Shown in pieces: positions 1 to 8,919 of a stretch of DNA of 50,946 nt. Position 1 is the stretch's first letter. Each line of letters opens with the position of its first letter. Source of the DNA: an uncultured Bacilli bacterium (GTDB taxonomy: Bacteria > Bacillota_I > Bacilli_A > RF39 > UBA660); the NCBI GenBank assembly GCA_944358355.1, contig CALVQY010000004.1, forward strand, positions 1 to 50,946, read 5' to 3'. Under the pieces are notes generated by a model, which saw nothing but the letters and a program-made list of their open reading frames with translations, had not been told where the DNA came from and did not search any database. The position numbers and the translations under genes are program-made.

Positions 1-2324
1 AACTAATAGATAAAGGTTATAAAGTAGCAATAGTAGAGCAATTAGAAGATCCTAAAACTACTAAAGATATGGTAAAAAGGGATGTTATTCAAGTTGTTAC
101 TAAAGGGACAAGACTAGATACATCTATTAATGCTAAAGACAATAACTTTATCGCTTCAATCTATGATTTAGGATATTGTAATGTCATATCATATTCTGAT
201 ATATCAACAGGAGAAATATATGTCTCATTAGAAGAAGAGGATAAGGACACATTACTAAGAGATATTTTAAGACATAATTTTAGTGAAATAATTGTTAATG
301 ATAAGATAGATAGAGAACTTGTAAATGCTCTTAGAACAACATATCATATAAATGTTACAATCTATGATGAACTATATGAAGGTAGTGACTATAATTATGT
401 TTATAAAAATTTAAAAGACATAAGAGAAGAAACAGGTATTAAACATTTACTTGCCTATTTAATAAATACTAAAAAAGGAGATTTATCCCATTTAGGAGAA
501 GCTAGAAAAGAAAATACTAAAGACCATCTTTTAATAGATAATAACACTAAAAGGAACTTAGAACTTACTGAGACAGTAAGATTAAGAGAAAGAACTTATA
601 GTTTATTATGGCTTTTAGATAAAAATAAAACTGCAATGGGTAGTAGATTATTAAAACAAAATATAGAAAATCCTTTAACTAATAAAAAAGAAATAGAGAA
701 ACGTTATGATTTTGTAGATAAATTAAGAGTTGAATTTATATTAAGAGATGATTTAAAAAACAACTTAAACGAAGTTTATGATTTAGAAAGACTTGCTTCA
801 AGGATTACTTATGGTAATTTAAATGCAAGAGACTTATTACAACTTAAAAACAGTTTAAAAGTATTACCAGATATTAAGAGAATCTTAAAAGAGTTAAACT
901 ATTATAAAGAAATAGAGGACTTTCCTGAAGTTTATAGCCTTCTTGATAAGAGTATTATTGAAGATCCGCCCATCACATTAAAAGAAGGACACTTAATCAA
1001 AGATGGTTATAATGAAGAATTAGATGAATTAAGAAAAATATCCAGTGGTTCAAAAGATTTTATCTTAGAACTTGAACAAAAAGAGAAAGATAGAACTGGT
1101 ATTAAGAATTTGAAAGTTGGATTTAATAAAGTCTTTGGTTATTATATTGAAATTAGTAAAGGACAGGTTAAAGAATTAAAAGAAGAATATGGTTATGAAA
1201 GAAAACAAACCTTATCTAATTGTGAAAGATTTATTACTCCATTACTTAAAGAAAAAGAAAATATTATCTTAGGGGCAGAAGAAAAGATTATCAACTTAGA
1301 ATATGATTTATTTATGAAAATAAGAGAAACTATTAAAAGATATATTCATCCTTTACAAAAGACTGCTAATGTCATAGCTGAAGTTGATATGTTACAGGCA
1401 TTTTCTACTGTTTCTGATATGTATAATTTTGTAAGACCAATAATAACTGATAATCATACAGTAAAAATAATAGCATCCCGTCATCCTGTTATAGAAGAAG
1501 TAATGGCTCATGAAGATAAAAAATACGTCTCTAACGATATAATTATGGATGAAGATACTAGTATCCTTTTAATAACAGGACCAAATATGGCTGGCAAATC
1601 AACTTATATGCGACAATTTGCTATTACAGTTATTATGGCTCAAATAGGTTGTTTTGTGCCTGCTAAGAGTTGTTCCGTGCCTTTATTTGATAAAATCTTT
1701 ACAAGAATAGGAGCGAGTGATGACCTTGTTAGTGGGGAATCAACCTTTATGGTAGAAATGAAAGAAGCTAATCTTGCCTTAGAAAATGCTACCAAAAATA
1801 GCTTAATTCTTTTTGATGAATTAGGTAGAGGTACAGCAACATACGACGGTATGTCTCTAGCACAAGCGATACTAGAATATATTCATGATAAAATAGGGGC
1901 AAAAACAATGTTTTCAACGCATTATCATGAATTAACTGATTTATCTAACAGTCTAAAACATTTACAAAATGTTCATGTTTCAGCGGTTGAAGAAGATGGC
2001 AAACTTACATTTTTACACAAAATAAAATTAGGGGCCGTTGATAAAAGTTATGGGCTTAATGTTGCAAGTCTTGCCCATTTACCAGAATCTTTAATTAAAC
2101 GAGCTGAAGAGATACTTAATGTCTATGAAAGTGAAGGTACTAAAGAAAAACAATTTACTCAAACTAGTCTGTTCAGTTTAGATGAACCTGAGGCAAAAGA
2201 AGAAGAAAAGAAAAATGAAATAGAAGAAATGATTAAAGAAGTAGATCCATTAAATATGACGCCTATTAACGCTTTAAACTTCTTATATGAATTAAAAGAA
2301 AAAATAAAAAGGGATGAAAACTAA
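1..2324 (+). CDS. mutS: DNA mismatch repair ATPase MutS, 5' end outside the window
   Basis: MutS binds mismatches in newly made DNA and recruits MutL. The frame is open from base 3, giving 773 visible residues against about 850-870 in the family, so only the extreme N-terminus, with the mismatch-stacking Phe, is missing. An internal ATG at 69 is not the start, because residues upstream of it (KGYKVAIVEQLEDPK) already match the MutS N-terminal domain. The ATPase domain is intact: Walker A TGPNMAGKST near base 1576, the signature region with FTRIGASDDLVSGESTF, Walker B LILFDELGRGT and the downstream THYHELT. The C-terminus is short and acidic. The stop overlaps the next start by one base (TAATG), so translation of the next gene is probably coupled. 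No mutL is visible. Confidence 0.97.
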   Translation, partial: LIDKGYKVAIVEQLEDPKTTKDMVKRDVIQVVTKGTRLDTSINAKDNNFIASIYDLGYCNVISYSDISTGEIYVSLEEEDKDTLLRDILRHNFSEIIVNDKIDRELVNALRTTYHINVTIYDELYEGSDYNYVYKNLKDIREETGIKHLLAYLINTKKGDLSHLGEARKENTKDHLLIDNNTKRNLELTETVRLRERTYSLLWLLDKNKTAMGSRLLKQNIENPLTNKKEIEKRYDFVDKLRVEFILRDDLKNNLNEVYDLERLASRITYGNLNARDLLQLKNSLKVLPDIKRILKELNYYKEIEDFPEVYSLLDKSIIEDPPITLKEGHLIKDGYNEELDELRKISSGSKDFILELEQKEKDRTGIKNLKVGFNKVFGYYIEISKGQVKELKEEYGYERKQTLSNCERFITPLLKEKENIILGAEEKIINLEYDLFMKIRETIKRYIHPLQKTANVIAEVDMLQAFSTVSDMYNFVRPIITDNHTVKIIASRHPVIEEVMAHEDKKYVSNDIIMDEDTSILLITGPNMAGKSTYMRQFAITVIMAQIGCFVPAKSCSVPLFDKIFTRIGASDDLVSGESTFMVEMKEANLALENATKNSLILFDELGRGTATYDGMSLAQAILEYIHDKIGAKTMFSTHYHELTDLSNSLKHLQNVHVSAVEEDGKLTFLHKIKLGAVDKSYGLNVASLAHLPESLIKRAEEILNVYESEGTKEKQFTQTSLFSLDEPEAKEEEKKNEIEEMIKEVDPLNMTPINALNFLYELKEKIKRDEN

Positions 2325-2839
2325 TGAACTATGTTCTTATATATAAAGATAATAAAAACTATATAAATTATTATTACAATTTTACTGATAATTTGGTTTA
2401 TACCAGTAATAACAAAAATAATAAATGTAATCTTTTAGGAATGATAGGAATAATTGTTGGCTTTATTTTCTATCTTCTTATCGCTACTATTAGTTACTAT
2501 ATACCATATTCTTATCTATTTATAATTATAATTGGTATTATCTTTGGTCTTATTATAACTCTTATCGCTAATAGAACTATAACTGATATCTTTAAAGATA
2601 AAGGTAAAAAACTCTCAAAAAAAGAATTAAAAGACATGTATATGAAAAATAAATCATTTAGAATAAAATATTTTGTCTTAACAATATCTTTCTTTATTCT
2701 TTCAATATTAAGTCTAATCTTATACAAAAATACCATTACAATTAATTTTATAACATTTACAAGTATTATAATGGCAACATTTTTATTATTTTTGTATAGG
2801 CCTATAAACAATTATAAATTTTTAAAACTCATAAAATAG
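2324..2839 (+). CDS. Predicted four-helix membrane protein
   Basis: I do not recognise the family. The 171-residue protein has a polar N-terminus of about 35 residues, two closely spaced hydrophobic segments (about residues 38-60 and 65-85), a charged cytoplasmic-type loop rich in Lys, and two more hydrophobic segments (about 115-135 and 140-157). The start ATG shares one base with the mutS stop and has no clear ribosome binding site of its own, so it is probably translated by coupling with mutS. A strong promoter lies just after its stop, so it is likely the last gene of the mutS transcript. A 99-residue reverse-strand frame inside it is a composition shadow. Confidence 0.75.
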   Translation: MNYVLIYKDNKNYINYYYNFTDNLVYTSNNKNNKCNLLGMIGIIVGFIFYLLIATISYYIPYSYLFIIIIGIIFGLIITLIANRTITDIFKDKGKKLSKKELKDMYMKNKSFRIKYFVLTISFFILSILSLILYKNTITINFITFTSIIMATFLLFLYRPINNYKFLKLIK

Positions 2840-2845
2840 TATAGT

Positions 2846-2874
2846 TTGACAAAATCATAAATTAGGTATATAAT
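2846..2874 (+). promoter_or_regulatory. Sigma-A promoter with exact consensus boxes
   Basis: TTGACA at 2846-2851, a 17-base spacer and TATAAT at 2869-2874. Both boxes match the housekeeping consensus perfectly. The promoter sits 26 bases upstream of the lipoprotein gene start. Confidence 0.9.
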
Positions 2875-2899
2875 TTAATACACAAAAGGGGGAATATGT

Positions 2900-3676
2900 G
2901 TGAAAAATAAAGACATTGAAAAATTAAAAAAATTAAAAATAAAATTATTAACCTATGCGACTATAGTAGGTTTAACATCATCTATGGGTGGATGTAATAA
3001 AACAAAAAATGAAGACAACAATTCTGAAATTGGTTATCTAATAGAATCTAATGAAAACTTTTATGAAAGCGATAAAGCTGGCTTATACTCTTATTTAATC
3101 AATATCAATGGCTTTGAAAGCTCAAATCATGATTTTTCTAATACTAAGACTAAACTAAGATATGCTCAAGTAACGGCAAAAGAAATATTTAATAATAATT
3201 CTAGTAATCTTGACTCTGATTATATTAAAGATAATTTCAAATTAATCTGGCCATCTTCTTATGCTGATTATGATGAGAAAGCCTTTAATCTTACAAATAC
3301 AGACTTTTCTCTTGAAATAGAGCAGTTAAAAGATTTAAGTGGTACTAATTATAAAGTTATATATTCATCTCTTGAGATAAAAAAAGACATAATGCCAAGT
3401 AATCAATTAAATAATAATGCTAAAAATGTACTAGAAGGAGATAAATTATCAAGTACCGCTATATACTATAATGATGATTTAATCGCTTATAAACAAACTG
3501 GTAGTGGTAGTACTGATGAAAATGTAGTCAACGCTACAAAAGGAGATGTTGATACTGCTATTTCTACTTTAGAAGAATTAGATATGTTAGAAGAAACAAC
3601 AAAAGTAACATATCAAGAATTGGAATCACAAGAAGAAATTATCAATGAAGAAAAGAATTTAGTAAAAAGAAAGTAA
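2900..3676 (+). CDS. Putative lipoprotein of unknown function
   Basis: The start is GTG at 2900, placed 8 bases after the ribosome binding site AAAGGGGG; the ATG at 2896 is out of frame. The N-terminus has many Lys residues, a moderately hydrophobic stretch (about residues 16-28) and a lipobox-like MGGC ending at Cys32. This suggests lipid anchoring on the outer face of the membrane, although the -3 Met is not the usual Leu. The rest is a soluble, Asn/Ser/Asp-rich domain with no family I recognise, ending in an acidic helix and a KRK tail. It has its own perfect promoter and terminator, so it forms a single-gene transcript. Confidence 0.75.
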   Translation: MKNKDIEKLKKLKIKLLTYATIVGLTSSMGGCNKTKNEDNNSEIGYLIESNENFYESDKAGLYSYLININGFESSNHDFSNTKTKLRYAQVTAKEIFNNNSSNLDSDYIKDNFKLIWPSSYADYDEKAFNLTNTDFSLEIEQLKDLSGTNYKVIYSSLEIKKDIMPSNQLNNNAKNVLEGDKLSSTAIYYNDDLIAYKQTGSGSTDENVVNATKGDVDTAISTLEELDMLEETTKVTYQELESQEEIINEEKNLVKRK

Positions 3677-3690
3677 GCACTTTAAACATT

Positions 3691-3728
3691 AAGACTATTG
3701 GCAAATACAGTTGTCAATAGTCTTTTAA
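3691..3728 (+). terminator. Rho-independent terminator after the lipoprotein gene
   Basis: A 12-bp stem (3691-3702 with 3713-3724, one G-U pair) and a 10-base loop, followed by TTTTAATTATT. Confidence 0.8.
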
Positions 3729-3776
3729 TTATTATAATAAAAGACTAAAGTTACACTATCAAATTTAATTAATGTT

Positions 3777-3785
3777 TGATATAAT
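3777..3785 (+). promoter_or_regulatory. Extended -10 promoter of the nusB operon
   Basis: TGATATAAT matches the extended TGnTATAAT element exactly. No good -35 box is seen at 17 bases. It lies 33 bases upstream of the nusB ATG. Confidence 0.7.
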
Positions 3786-3818
3786 AGAACTGGACAAAAA
3801 GAGAGGTAGTGATAACTT

Positions 3819-4226
3819 ATGAAAACAAGAAATGAAGTGCGTGAGATAGCTCTTCGTATAATTTATAAAATCAATATCTTTGATGATGCTAAGGTCTATT
3901 ATGATGTAAATGATTTAATTAAAGAAGAATATGAAGTTGAAAATGATTTTGTCAATTCTTTAGTTAATGGAGTTATAGAAAAAAGAGAAGAACTAACATC
4001 TTTAGTTAATAAATATATGACTGATTGGTCTCTTGATAGACTAAATAAAGTTGATATTGCTTTATTTCTTTTAGCAAGTTATGAATTAAAATATGAAAAG
4101 ACTCCTAGTATTGTATGTATAAATGAATGGGTGGAAATTTCTAAAAAATATAGTGATGAAAAAATAACAAAAATGCTAAATGGAGTTTTAGATAACATAT
4201 ATCATAGTGAGGAATGCAATGAATAA
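3819..4226 (+). CDS. nusB: Transcription antitermination factor NusB
   Basis: NusB is a small helical protein that binds boxA RNA with NusE and supports transcription of rRNA operons. The 135 residues match the usual family length. The N-terminal RNEVREIALRIIYKI corresponds to the conserved first helix. The C-terminal half, WSLDRLNKVDIALFLLASYEL followed by INEWVEISKKYSDEK and NGVLD, is the family hallmark. Its end overlaps the xseA start by 8 bases, and the order nusB-xseA-xseB is conserved in Bacilli. An extended -10 promoter lies just upstream. Confidence 0.95.
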   Translation: MKTRNEVREIALRIIYKINIFDDAKVYYDVNDLIKEEYEVENDFVNSLVNGVIEKREELTSLVNKYMTDWSLDRLNKVDIALFLLASYELKYEKTPSIVCINEWVEISKKYSDEKITKMLNGVLDNIYHSEECNE

Positions 4227-5472
4227 AGAATATTTAACAGTTACTCAGTTAACTAAATATATAAAATATAAAATAGATAATGATATTAATTTAAGAGAAG
4301 TTTATCTTAAAGGAGAAATATCTAATTTTAAAGCTCATACTAGAGGACATTTCTATTTTACTATTAAAGATGAGGGAAGCAGAATTAATGCTGTTATGTT
4401 TGCAAGTAGTGCTAGTAAAGTAAAATTTACTCCCGAAGATGGAATGAAAATACTTGTAACAGGAAGAATATCAGTTTATGAAGCGACAGGTGGTTATCAA
4501 ATCTATGTTAATGAAATGATGGAAGATGGAGTAGGGAACCTTTATGTCGCTTTTGAACAATTAAAGAAAAAACTTGCTAGTGAAGGATTATTTGATGATA
4601 GATACAAAAAAACTATTCCTAAGATACCAGAACGTGTGGGAGTTATAACAGCACCAACAGGTGCAGCCATTAGAGATATCATATCTACTATTAATAGAAG
4701 ATTTCCTTTAACGGAAGTTATACTTTTACCTAGTTTAGTACAAGGAGAAGGTGCTAAAGAAGATATTGTAAGACAAATTAAACGTGCTGAAGATTATAAT
4801 CTTGATGTTCTAATAGTAGGAAGAGGAGGAGGCTCTATTGAAGATTTATGGGCCTTTAACGAAGAAATAGTAGCAAGAGCAATATTCGAGTGTCCTATTC
4901 CTATAATCAGTGCTGTAGGTCATGAGATAGATTTTACTATTGCAGACTTTGTGGCAGACTTAAGAGCACCTACACCAACAGGAGCAGCCGAGATTGCTGT
5001 TCCAAATAAAGCAGATGTTATAAACTATATTAATCAATTAAGTTTAAGAAGCAGGAAAGCAGTAGGTAATATCCTAGAATTGAAGAAAAAAAGGCTTGAT
5101 AATATTAAAGGCAACTACATCTTAAATAATCCTTTAGATTTATACTCTGCCAAGATTCAAAAACTTGATTATTTAACAGAGAGTTTAGTTAAAAATTATA
5201 AAGTTATTATTGATAAAGAAAAGATTAAACTAAATAATATAAAAACAAGACCTCTATTTAGTAATCCATTAATAATATTAGATAAGACTAAACAAAAATA
5301 TACATTACTGCTTAGTAAGTTAGATGCCTTATCTCCTTTAAAAACACTAGAAAGAGGTTATGGCATTATTAAATTTAATGATAAAGCTGTAACTAGTATA
5401 AAAAATCTAAATAAAGATGATTTAATAAACATAGAATTAAAAGATGGTAATGTTAATGCTATCATAAAATAG
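4219..5472 (+). CDS. xseA: Exodeoxyribonuclease VII large subunit
   Basis: XseA is the catalytic subunit of exonuclease VII, which degrades single-stranded DNA from both ends together with XseB. An N-terminal OB-fold (about residues 1-100, with YLKGEISNFK and GHFYFTIKDE) precedes the nuclease domain. The nuclease domain carries VGVITAPTGAAIRDI, GGGSIEDLWAFNEE and VGHEIDFTIADFVAD. I chose ATG at 4219, which has TGAGGA 5 bases upstream; a GTG at 4207 in the same frame lies inside that binding site. The result is 417 residues, a little shorter than the 440-450 of many homologues. It is followed at once by xseB. Confidence 0.96.
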   Translation: MNKEYLTVTQLTKYIKYKIDNDINLREVYLKGEISNFKAHTRGHFYFTIKDEGSRINAVMFASSASKVKFTPEDGMKILVTGRISVYEATGGYQIYVNEMMEDGVGNLYVAFEQLKKKLASEGLFDDRYKKTIPKIPERVGVITAPTGAAIRDIISTINRRFPLTEVILLPSLVQGEGAKEDIVRQIKRAEDYNLDVLIVGRGGGSIEDLWAFNEEIVARAIFECPIPIISAVGHEIDFTIADFVADLRAPTPTGAAEIAVPNKADVINYINQLSLRSRKAVGNILELKKKRLDNIKGNYILNNPLDLYSAKIQKLDYLTESLVKNYKVIIDKEKIKLNNIKTRPLFSNPLIILDKTKQKYTLLLSKLDALSPLKTLERGYGIIKFNDKAVTSIKNLNKDDLINIELKDGNVNAIIK

Positions 5473-5483
5473 GAGGAATAATT

Positions 5484-5714
5484 ATGGAAAAAAAAGAAAA
5501 GAAATTTGAAGAGAAAATAACTGAATTAGAAACACTTGTTAAAGCATTAGAAAACGGTGACGTAGAACTAGATAAAGCGATAGATTATTTTACAAAAGCA
5601 ACTAAGCTTGCATCATCTTGTGATAAAGATTTAAAAGAGGCAGAGAAAGCTCTAACATCTATTGTTAATGAAGATGGAAGCCTATCTGAGTTTAAAGGCG
5701 AAGTAGAAGCGTAA
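5484..5714 (+). CDS. xseB: Exodeoxyribonuclease VII small subunit
   Basis: XseB is the small helical subunit of exonuclease VII. The 76-residue protein has the typical two-helix core, EEKITELETLVKALENGD followed by VELDKAIDYFTKATKLASSC, and an acidic tail. The ribosome binding site AGGAGGA is 7 bases before the ATG, and the gene starts 12 bases after xseA, so the subunits are clearly cotranscribed. Confidence 0.95.
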   Translation: MEKKEKKFEEKITELETLVKALENGDVELDKAIDYFTKATKLASSCDKDLKEAEKALTSIVNEDGSLSEFKGEVEA

Positions 5715-5729
5715 AATGAGGAGATAGAC

Positions 5730-6389
5730 ATGGAAAAAATTAATTATAAAGAATTTAAAAAGTTTTTAGATAGTGATGTAGATGAAGCAACATATTTTGG
5801 ATATAGTAAAGAAGATTTAATTAGTTTGAAAGAATGTTTAGAAGGCTTAAGAGAACGCTTTGATATATGCGAATCTAGAATAGAGGGAGATAGAGAAAAA
5901 ATAGAACAAGCATATAATAATATAAGTGGTATTACTTATAATGATTATCGCAAAAATCTAACTTTTAATGATGGTAAATCTTCATATTATTTAACTAAAG
6001 ATGAAGAAAAAAATATATATAAAATTAATTGGTACGCAAGTAGTGAATCATCAATATTAACTAATATGAAACTAGTTAAATATAGAAGTCTTGGAAGAAA
6101 GTTTTCTAGAGAAATAGATAATATTATAGAAAATAGCGTTAAATACTTTAATAAAGAAAATACTATCGAATCAGTAAGTTCAATATTTACTTTAGAAGAT
6201 AACTATAAATCTTCATTATTAAATTGTAATAATCTTCCTTTCTTCTTTATTGATAAAAAAACTCTTGCACCTGATAAATATATAATCATACCATTTGATG
6301 AAAATCTAGAAGATAGAAGACAATTAACCACTGAAGATAAACAAAAATTATTAACTAAAATAATGGTACCAAGAGGATTTTTAAATTGA
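5730..6389 (+). CDS. Uncharacterised 219-residue protein in the nusB-xseAB operon
   Basis: I do not recognise a family. The protein is soluble, with no signal or membrane segment. A helical, charged N-terminal third (about residues 1-65, with EDLISLKECLEGLRERFDI) is followed by a mixed region rich in Asn, Lys and Tyr. The ribosome binding site GAGGAGA lies 7 bases before the ATG and 16 bases follow the xseB stop, so it belongs to the xse operon. Its stop TGA overlaps the TTG start of the next gene, which suggests coupling. Confidence 0.7.
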   Translation: MEKINYKEFKKFLDSDVDEATYFGYSKEDLISLKECLEGLRERFDICESRIEGDREKIEQAYNNISGITYNDYRKNLTFNDGKSSYYLTKDEEKNIYKINWYASSESSILTNMKLVKYRSLGRKFSREIDNIIENSVKYFNKENTIESVSSIFTLEDNYKSSLLNCNNLPFFFIDKKTLAPDKYIIIPFDENLEDRRQLTTEDKQKLLTKIMVPRGFLN

Positions 6390-6853
6390 GTAGAGTAATT
6401 ATATATAAAAGTAAAACAGGGCATACTGAAAGATATGCTAGAATGCTTAGTGAAGAATTAAATATTCCTTGTTACTCATATAAAGATATTAAAGTTAATG
6501 AAAATGACGAAGTAATATTTCTAAGTTATATTTATGCTTCCAAAATAATAGGATTATCTAAAATATTAAATAAATATAAAGTAAAAATGGTAGTTGCAGT
6601 AGGTGCAATGCCTTATAGTAAAGATTATCTTAATACTTTAAAAAAAGCTAATAATATAAACCTTCCTTTATTTTATTTAAGAGGAGGAATTGATTATAGT
6701 AAATTAAACTTTTTCTTTAGAAAATTTCTTCCTATCATAGGTAAAGATATTGCAAAAGATGATAAAGAACTTTTAAATTTATTTAAAAATGGAGGAGACT
6801 TTGTTACTAAAGATAACTTAAAAGAGACTATTAAATACTTAAAAGAGTGTTAG
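6386..6853 (+). CDS. Flavodoxin-like protein
   Basis: The N-terminus SRVIIYKSKTGHTERYARML is the flavodoxin phosphate-binding loop, which holds the FMN phosphate. The length of 155 residues and the alternating strand/helix pattern (EVIFLSYIYA, KMVVAVGAMPY) fit a single flavodoxin-fold domain, related to the HemG/flavodoxin_5 type rather than to classical acidic flavodoxins. The electron partner is unknown. The start is a TTG whose last two bases form part of the preceding TGA stop, with AGAGGA about 9 bases upstream. It is the last gene of the nusB-xse transcript and converges on spoIVB. Confidence 0.72.
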   Translation: MSRVIIYKSKTGHTERYARMLSEELNIPCYSYKDIKVNENDEVIFLSYIYASKIIGLSKILNKYKVKMVVAVGAMPYSKDYLNTLKKANNINLPLFYLRGGIDYSKLNFFFRKFLPIIGKDIAKDDKELLNLFKNGGDFVTKDNLKETIKYLKEC

Positions 6854-6870
6854 CATCAGCTAGCACTCTT
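6843..6870. terminator. Hairpin between converging genes, possible weak terminator
   Basis: A 12-bp stem (6843-6854 with 6859-6870, one G-U pair) and a 4-base ATCA loop overlap the stop codons of both flanking genes. Neither side has a good T run, so termination may be weak. Confidence 0.5.
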
Positions 6871-7863
6871 ATCTCCTTCTTCTAACATTGTTGTTATAAA
6901 AATACCATACCCTTTCTTGGCATCACTTACAATAACATGAGTAACTGCTCCTACAATTTTATTATTTTGAATAATAGGAGAACCACTCATACCTTGGATG
7001 ACACCTCCAGTTTCTGATAAAAGTTCTTCATCTGTTATTTCAAAAAGAATATTTTTAATATCACTATCTTTATTAATATTTAAAATATTTATATCATATT
7101 CTTTTACTTCATTACCATTTATAACAGTCCTAATTATGGCTTCACCTTTCTTAACATCATCCTTTGTTCCTACTTCTAAAACTTCAGTTTCTAATAATTC
7201 ACTCGTATATTTTCCAAAAATACCAGATTCTTCATTAGAACTAATCTTACCATAAGTTACAGATTCATCATAAGTTGCATTTTTCTCTCCGGGTGATCCG
7301 TTTTCACTTTTAATATTATCTGTTACCGTGGCTTTAAAGATTTTACCATCTTTAATTTCAAATCTCTCACCAGTAGTTCGCTCTGTAATCTCATGCCCTA
7401 ATGCTCCGAAAATAGTCGTTTTAGGATCAATATAAGTTAAAGTACCAATTCCTGTTATTTCATCTTTTACATAAAGACCAGTTTTACAAACATCATTACT
7501 ATCACAGATCATATTTAAATTTAATGTTGAAGACTTACTATCACGAGTAATTGTTACCTCTAACTCATTACTATCTTTCGCTTCTTCATTAACAACACTT
7601 ACCATTTCATTAATACTATTTACTTTGATATTATTTATTTTTGTGATAGCATCACCAATTTCAAATCCTGCATCTTTTCCAATATATCTATTATCTACTT
7701 CATAAAAGCCTACAATCAAAACTCCTTCAGAATTGACTTCTATACCAATGGTTTCTCCACCTGGGATAATATATTTGGAATAAGCATAGATGTTTATGGG
7801 CATAATAAAGAGTATAAGAAGAGGAAAAATTATTTGTAGCTTTAATTTTTTTAAAAAATGCAT
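6856..7863 (-). CDS. spoIVB: Stage IV sporulation serine peptidase SpoIVB
   Basis: SpoIVB is a forespore-secreted S55-family serine peptidase that triggers pro-sigma-K processing. Seen here are an N-terminal hydrophobic segment (LQIIFPLLILFIMPINIYAY), a PDZ-like domain (about residues 30-110), and the peptidase domain with the His motif GALGHEI and the nucleophile motif GMSGSPII followed by GAVTHVIVSDAKKGYGIF, which is close to the family signature. I start it at ATG 7863, 9 bases after AAGGAG; the GTG at 7872 abuts that site. This gives 335 residues, shorter than the roughly 425 of B. subtilis. It is monocistronic, facing the xse operon. Confidence 0.93.
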   Translation of the reverse strand: MHFLKKLKLQIIFPLLILFIMPINIYAYSKYIIPGGETIGIEVNSEGVLIVGFYEVDNRYIGKDAGFEIGDAITKINNIKVNSINEMVSVVNEEAKDSNELEVTITRDSKSSTLNLNMICDSNDVCKTGLYVKDEITGIGTLTYIDPKTTIFGALGHEITERTTGERFEIKDGKIFKATVTDNIKSENGSPGEKNATYDESVTYGKISSNEESGIFGKYTSELLETEVLEVGTKDDVKKGEAIIRTVINGNEVKEYDINILNINKDSDIKNILFEITDEELLSETGGVIQGMSGSPIIQNNKIVGAVTHVIVSDAKKGYGIFITTMLEEGDKSAS

Positions 7864-7927
7864 TTTAATCACTCCTTAGCTACATTACTATTATGGAGTA
7901 TTTTTTAGAAAAAAGACGTGTTAAATC

Positions 7928-7956
7928 TTGCCAATATTAAACAAATATGATATAAT
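7928..7956 (+). promoter_or_regulatory. Sigma-A promoter with extended -10
   Basis: TTGCCA at 7928-7933, a 17-base spacer and TATAAT at 7951-7956 preceded by TG at 7948. The TTG of the -35 box is also the first codon of a longer open frame, but it is not a translation start. Confidence 0.85.
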
Positions 7957-7981
7957 AATAGCCACTTATAGGGGGAATAAT

Positions 7982-8284
7982 ATGAAAGTATGGAAAACAG
8001 CTAAATTTTTAAAAAAAGATAAAAATATAGAGTTAATTACTAGAAGTTATATAAATTATATTTATAAATATGGTCCAATTAATGATATTATTAGAAAATA
8101 TAATATAAATCCAAGTGACGTTTATAAACTAAATCAATATACCGCTGATAGAATAGCTGGACTTATTTTATTATATCTTGCTAAAGATGAAAAAAGACTA
8201 AATGATATAGTTTTAAAATATGACACTAGTGATTTATTAGTTAGTGATATTACACCTGAGATAGAAGGGTATATAGAAAGGTAA
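7982..8284 (+). CDS. Small uncharacterised protein, 100 residues
   Basis: I do not recognise this family. The start is ATG 7982 with GGGGG 6 bases upstream; the frame stays open to a TTG at 7928, but that codon lies in the promoter. The sequence is soluble and helical: a basic N-terminus (KTAKFLKKDKNIEL), a central segment IIRKYNINPSDVYKLNQY that could be a helix-turn-helix or other small DNA-binding-like motif, and DRIAGLILLYLAKDEKRL. It is first in a run of short unknown genes in the same direction up to 9939. Confidence 0.7.
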   Translation: MKVWKTAKFLKKDKNIELITRSYINYIYKYGPINDIIRKYNINPSDVYKLNQYTADRIAGLILLYLAKDEKRLNDIVLKYDTSDLLVSDITPEIEGYIER

Positions 8285-8293
8285 GGGGAGTTT

Positions 8294-8401
8294 ATGAAAG
8301 CAAGAAAAGTTAAAGGAAATTACAATAAAAAGAAAAATATTAAAAAAGTAAATTGTCTATCTAACAGTAAAAGAATTAATACTACAAAATTATTTCAATA
8401 A
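8294..8401 (+). CDS. Very small basic protein, 35 residues
   Basis: An ATG at 8294 follows the strong ribosome binding site AAGGGGAG with short spacing, and the frame runs 35 codons to TAA. The product is very basic (about 12 Lys/Arg) and Asn-rich, starting MKARKVKGNYNKKKN. The tight fit between flanking genes (9 bases after one stop, 20 before the next ATG) supports a real small gene. A function cannot be inferred. Nucleic-acid binding is possible from the charge alone. Confidence 0.5.
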   Translation: MKARKVKGNYNKKKNIKKVNCLSNSKRINTTKLFQ

Positions 8402-8421
8402 AGATTTATGGAGGTAATTTA

Positions 8422-8910
8422 ATGATTAAAAGTAGAATTTATAAAGTCCCTTTTTATGTTACTGAAAGTTTTTCAAATGTTAATATTATTTGTGACGAAT
8501 ATGGTACTTCTGAATGTACAAAAGGGGGTATGATAGTTGTAAAAAAGAATATTTTAGGTAATGTTAAAGAACTTCAAACAGGATTTAACAAGTTTTTTTA
8601 TGGCTATAATCCAATACAATTAAATAATGGTAAGTATAGTATAAATTATTTAAATTCATGCTTTTTTAATAAAATTTTCTATAAATATAATTTTGGATTT
8701 TTTCTTGATATTAATAGCTTTACAGATAATAATTTAGCTTCTTTGAATGATTTAGAATTATGGGAAGACCATTTTAATGATACTCTTTTTAGCGAATTTT
8801 GGTTATATTATCGAGAAATGATGCCTATTATTTCAAAAAAATCAGATTATGAAAAGCAAAAGATGGTAATTGAAAAAGTTAAAAAATTAAGTAAAAAAAA
8901 TAGAATTTAG
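8422..8910 (+). CDS. Uncharacterised 162-residue protein
   Basis: I do not recognise a family. The start ATG has GGAGGT 7 bases upstream. The protein is soluble and rich in aromatic residues and Asn (for example ELQTGFNKFFYGYNPIQL and FSEFWLYYREMMPI), with a basic C-terminal helix. It is cotranscribed with its neighbours: the next gene starts 9 bases after its stop. Confidence 0.65.
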   Translation: MIKSRIYKVPFYVTESFSNVNIICDEYGTSECTKGGMIVVKKNILGNVKELQTGFNKFFYGYNPIQLNNGKYSINYLNSCFFNKIFYKYNFGFFLDINSFTDNNLASLNDLELWEDHFNDTLFSEFWLYYREMMPIISKKSDYEKQKMVIEKVKKLSKKNRI

Positions 8911-8919
8911 GGAGATATA

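Noticed and set aside
6998-7255. An 85-residue forward frame inside spoIVB
   Set aside because: It is a shadow of the SpoIVB peptidase domain, which has clear motifs, and has no ribosome binding site.
7928-7981. Possible N-terminal extension of the 100-residue protein from a TTG at 7928
   Set aside because: That TTG is the -35 box of a TTGCCA-17-TATAAT promoter; the ATG at 7982 has its own GGGGG binding site.
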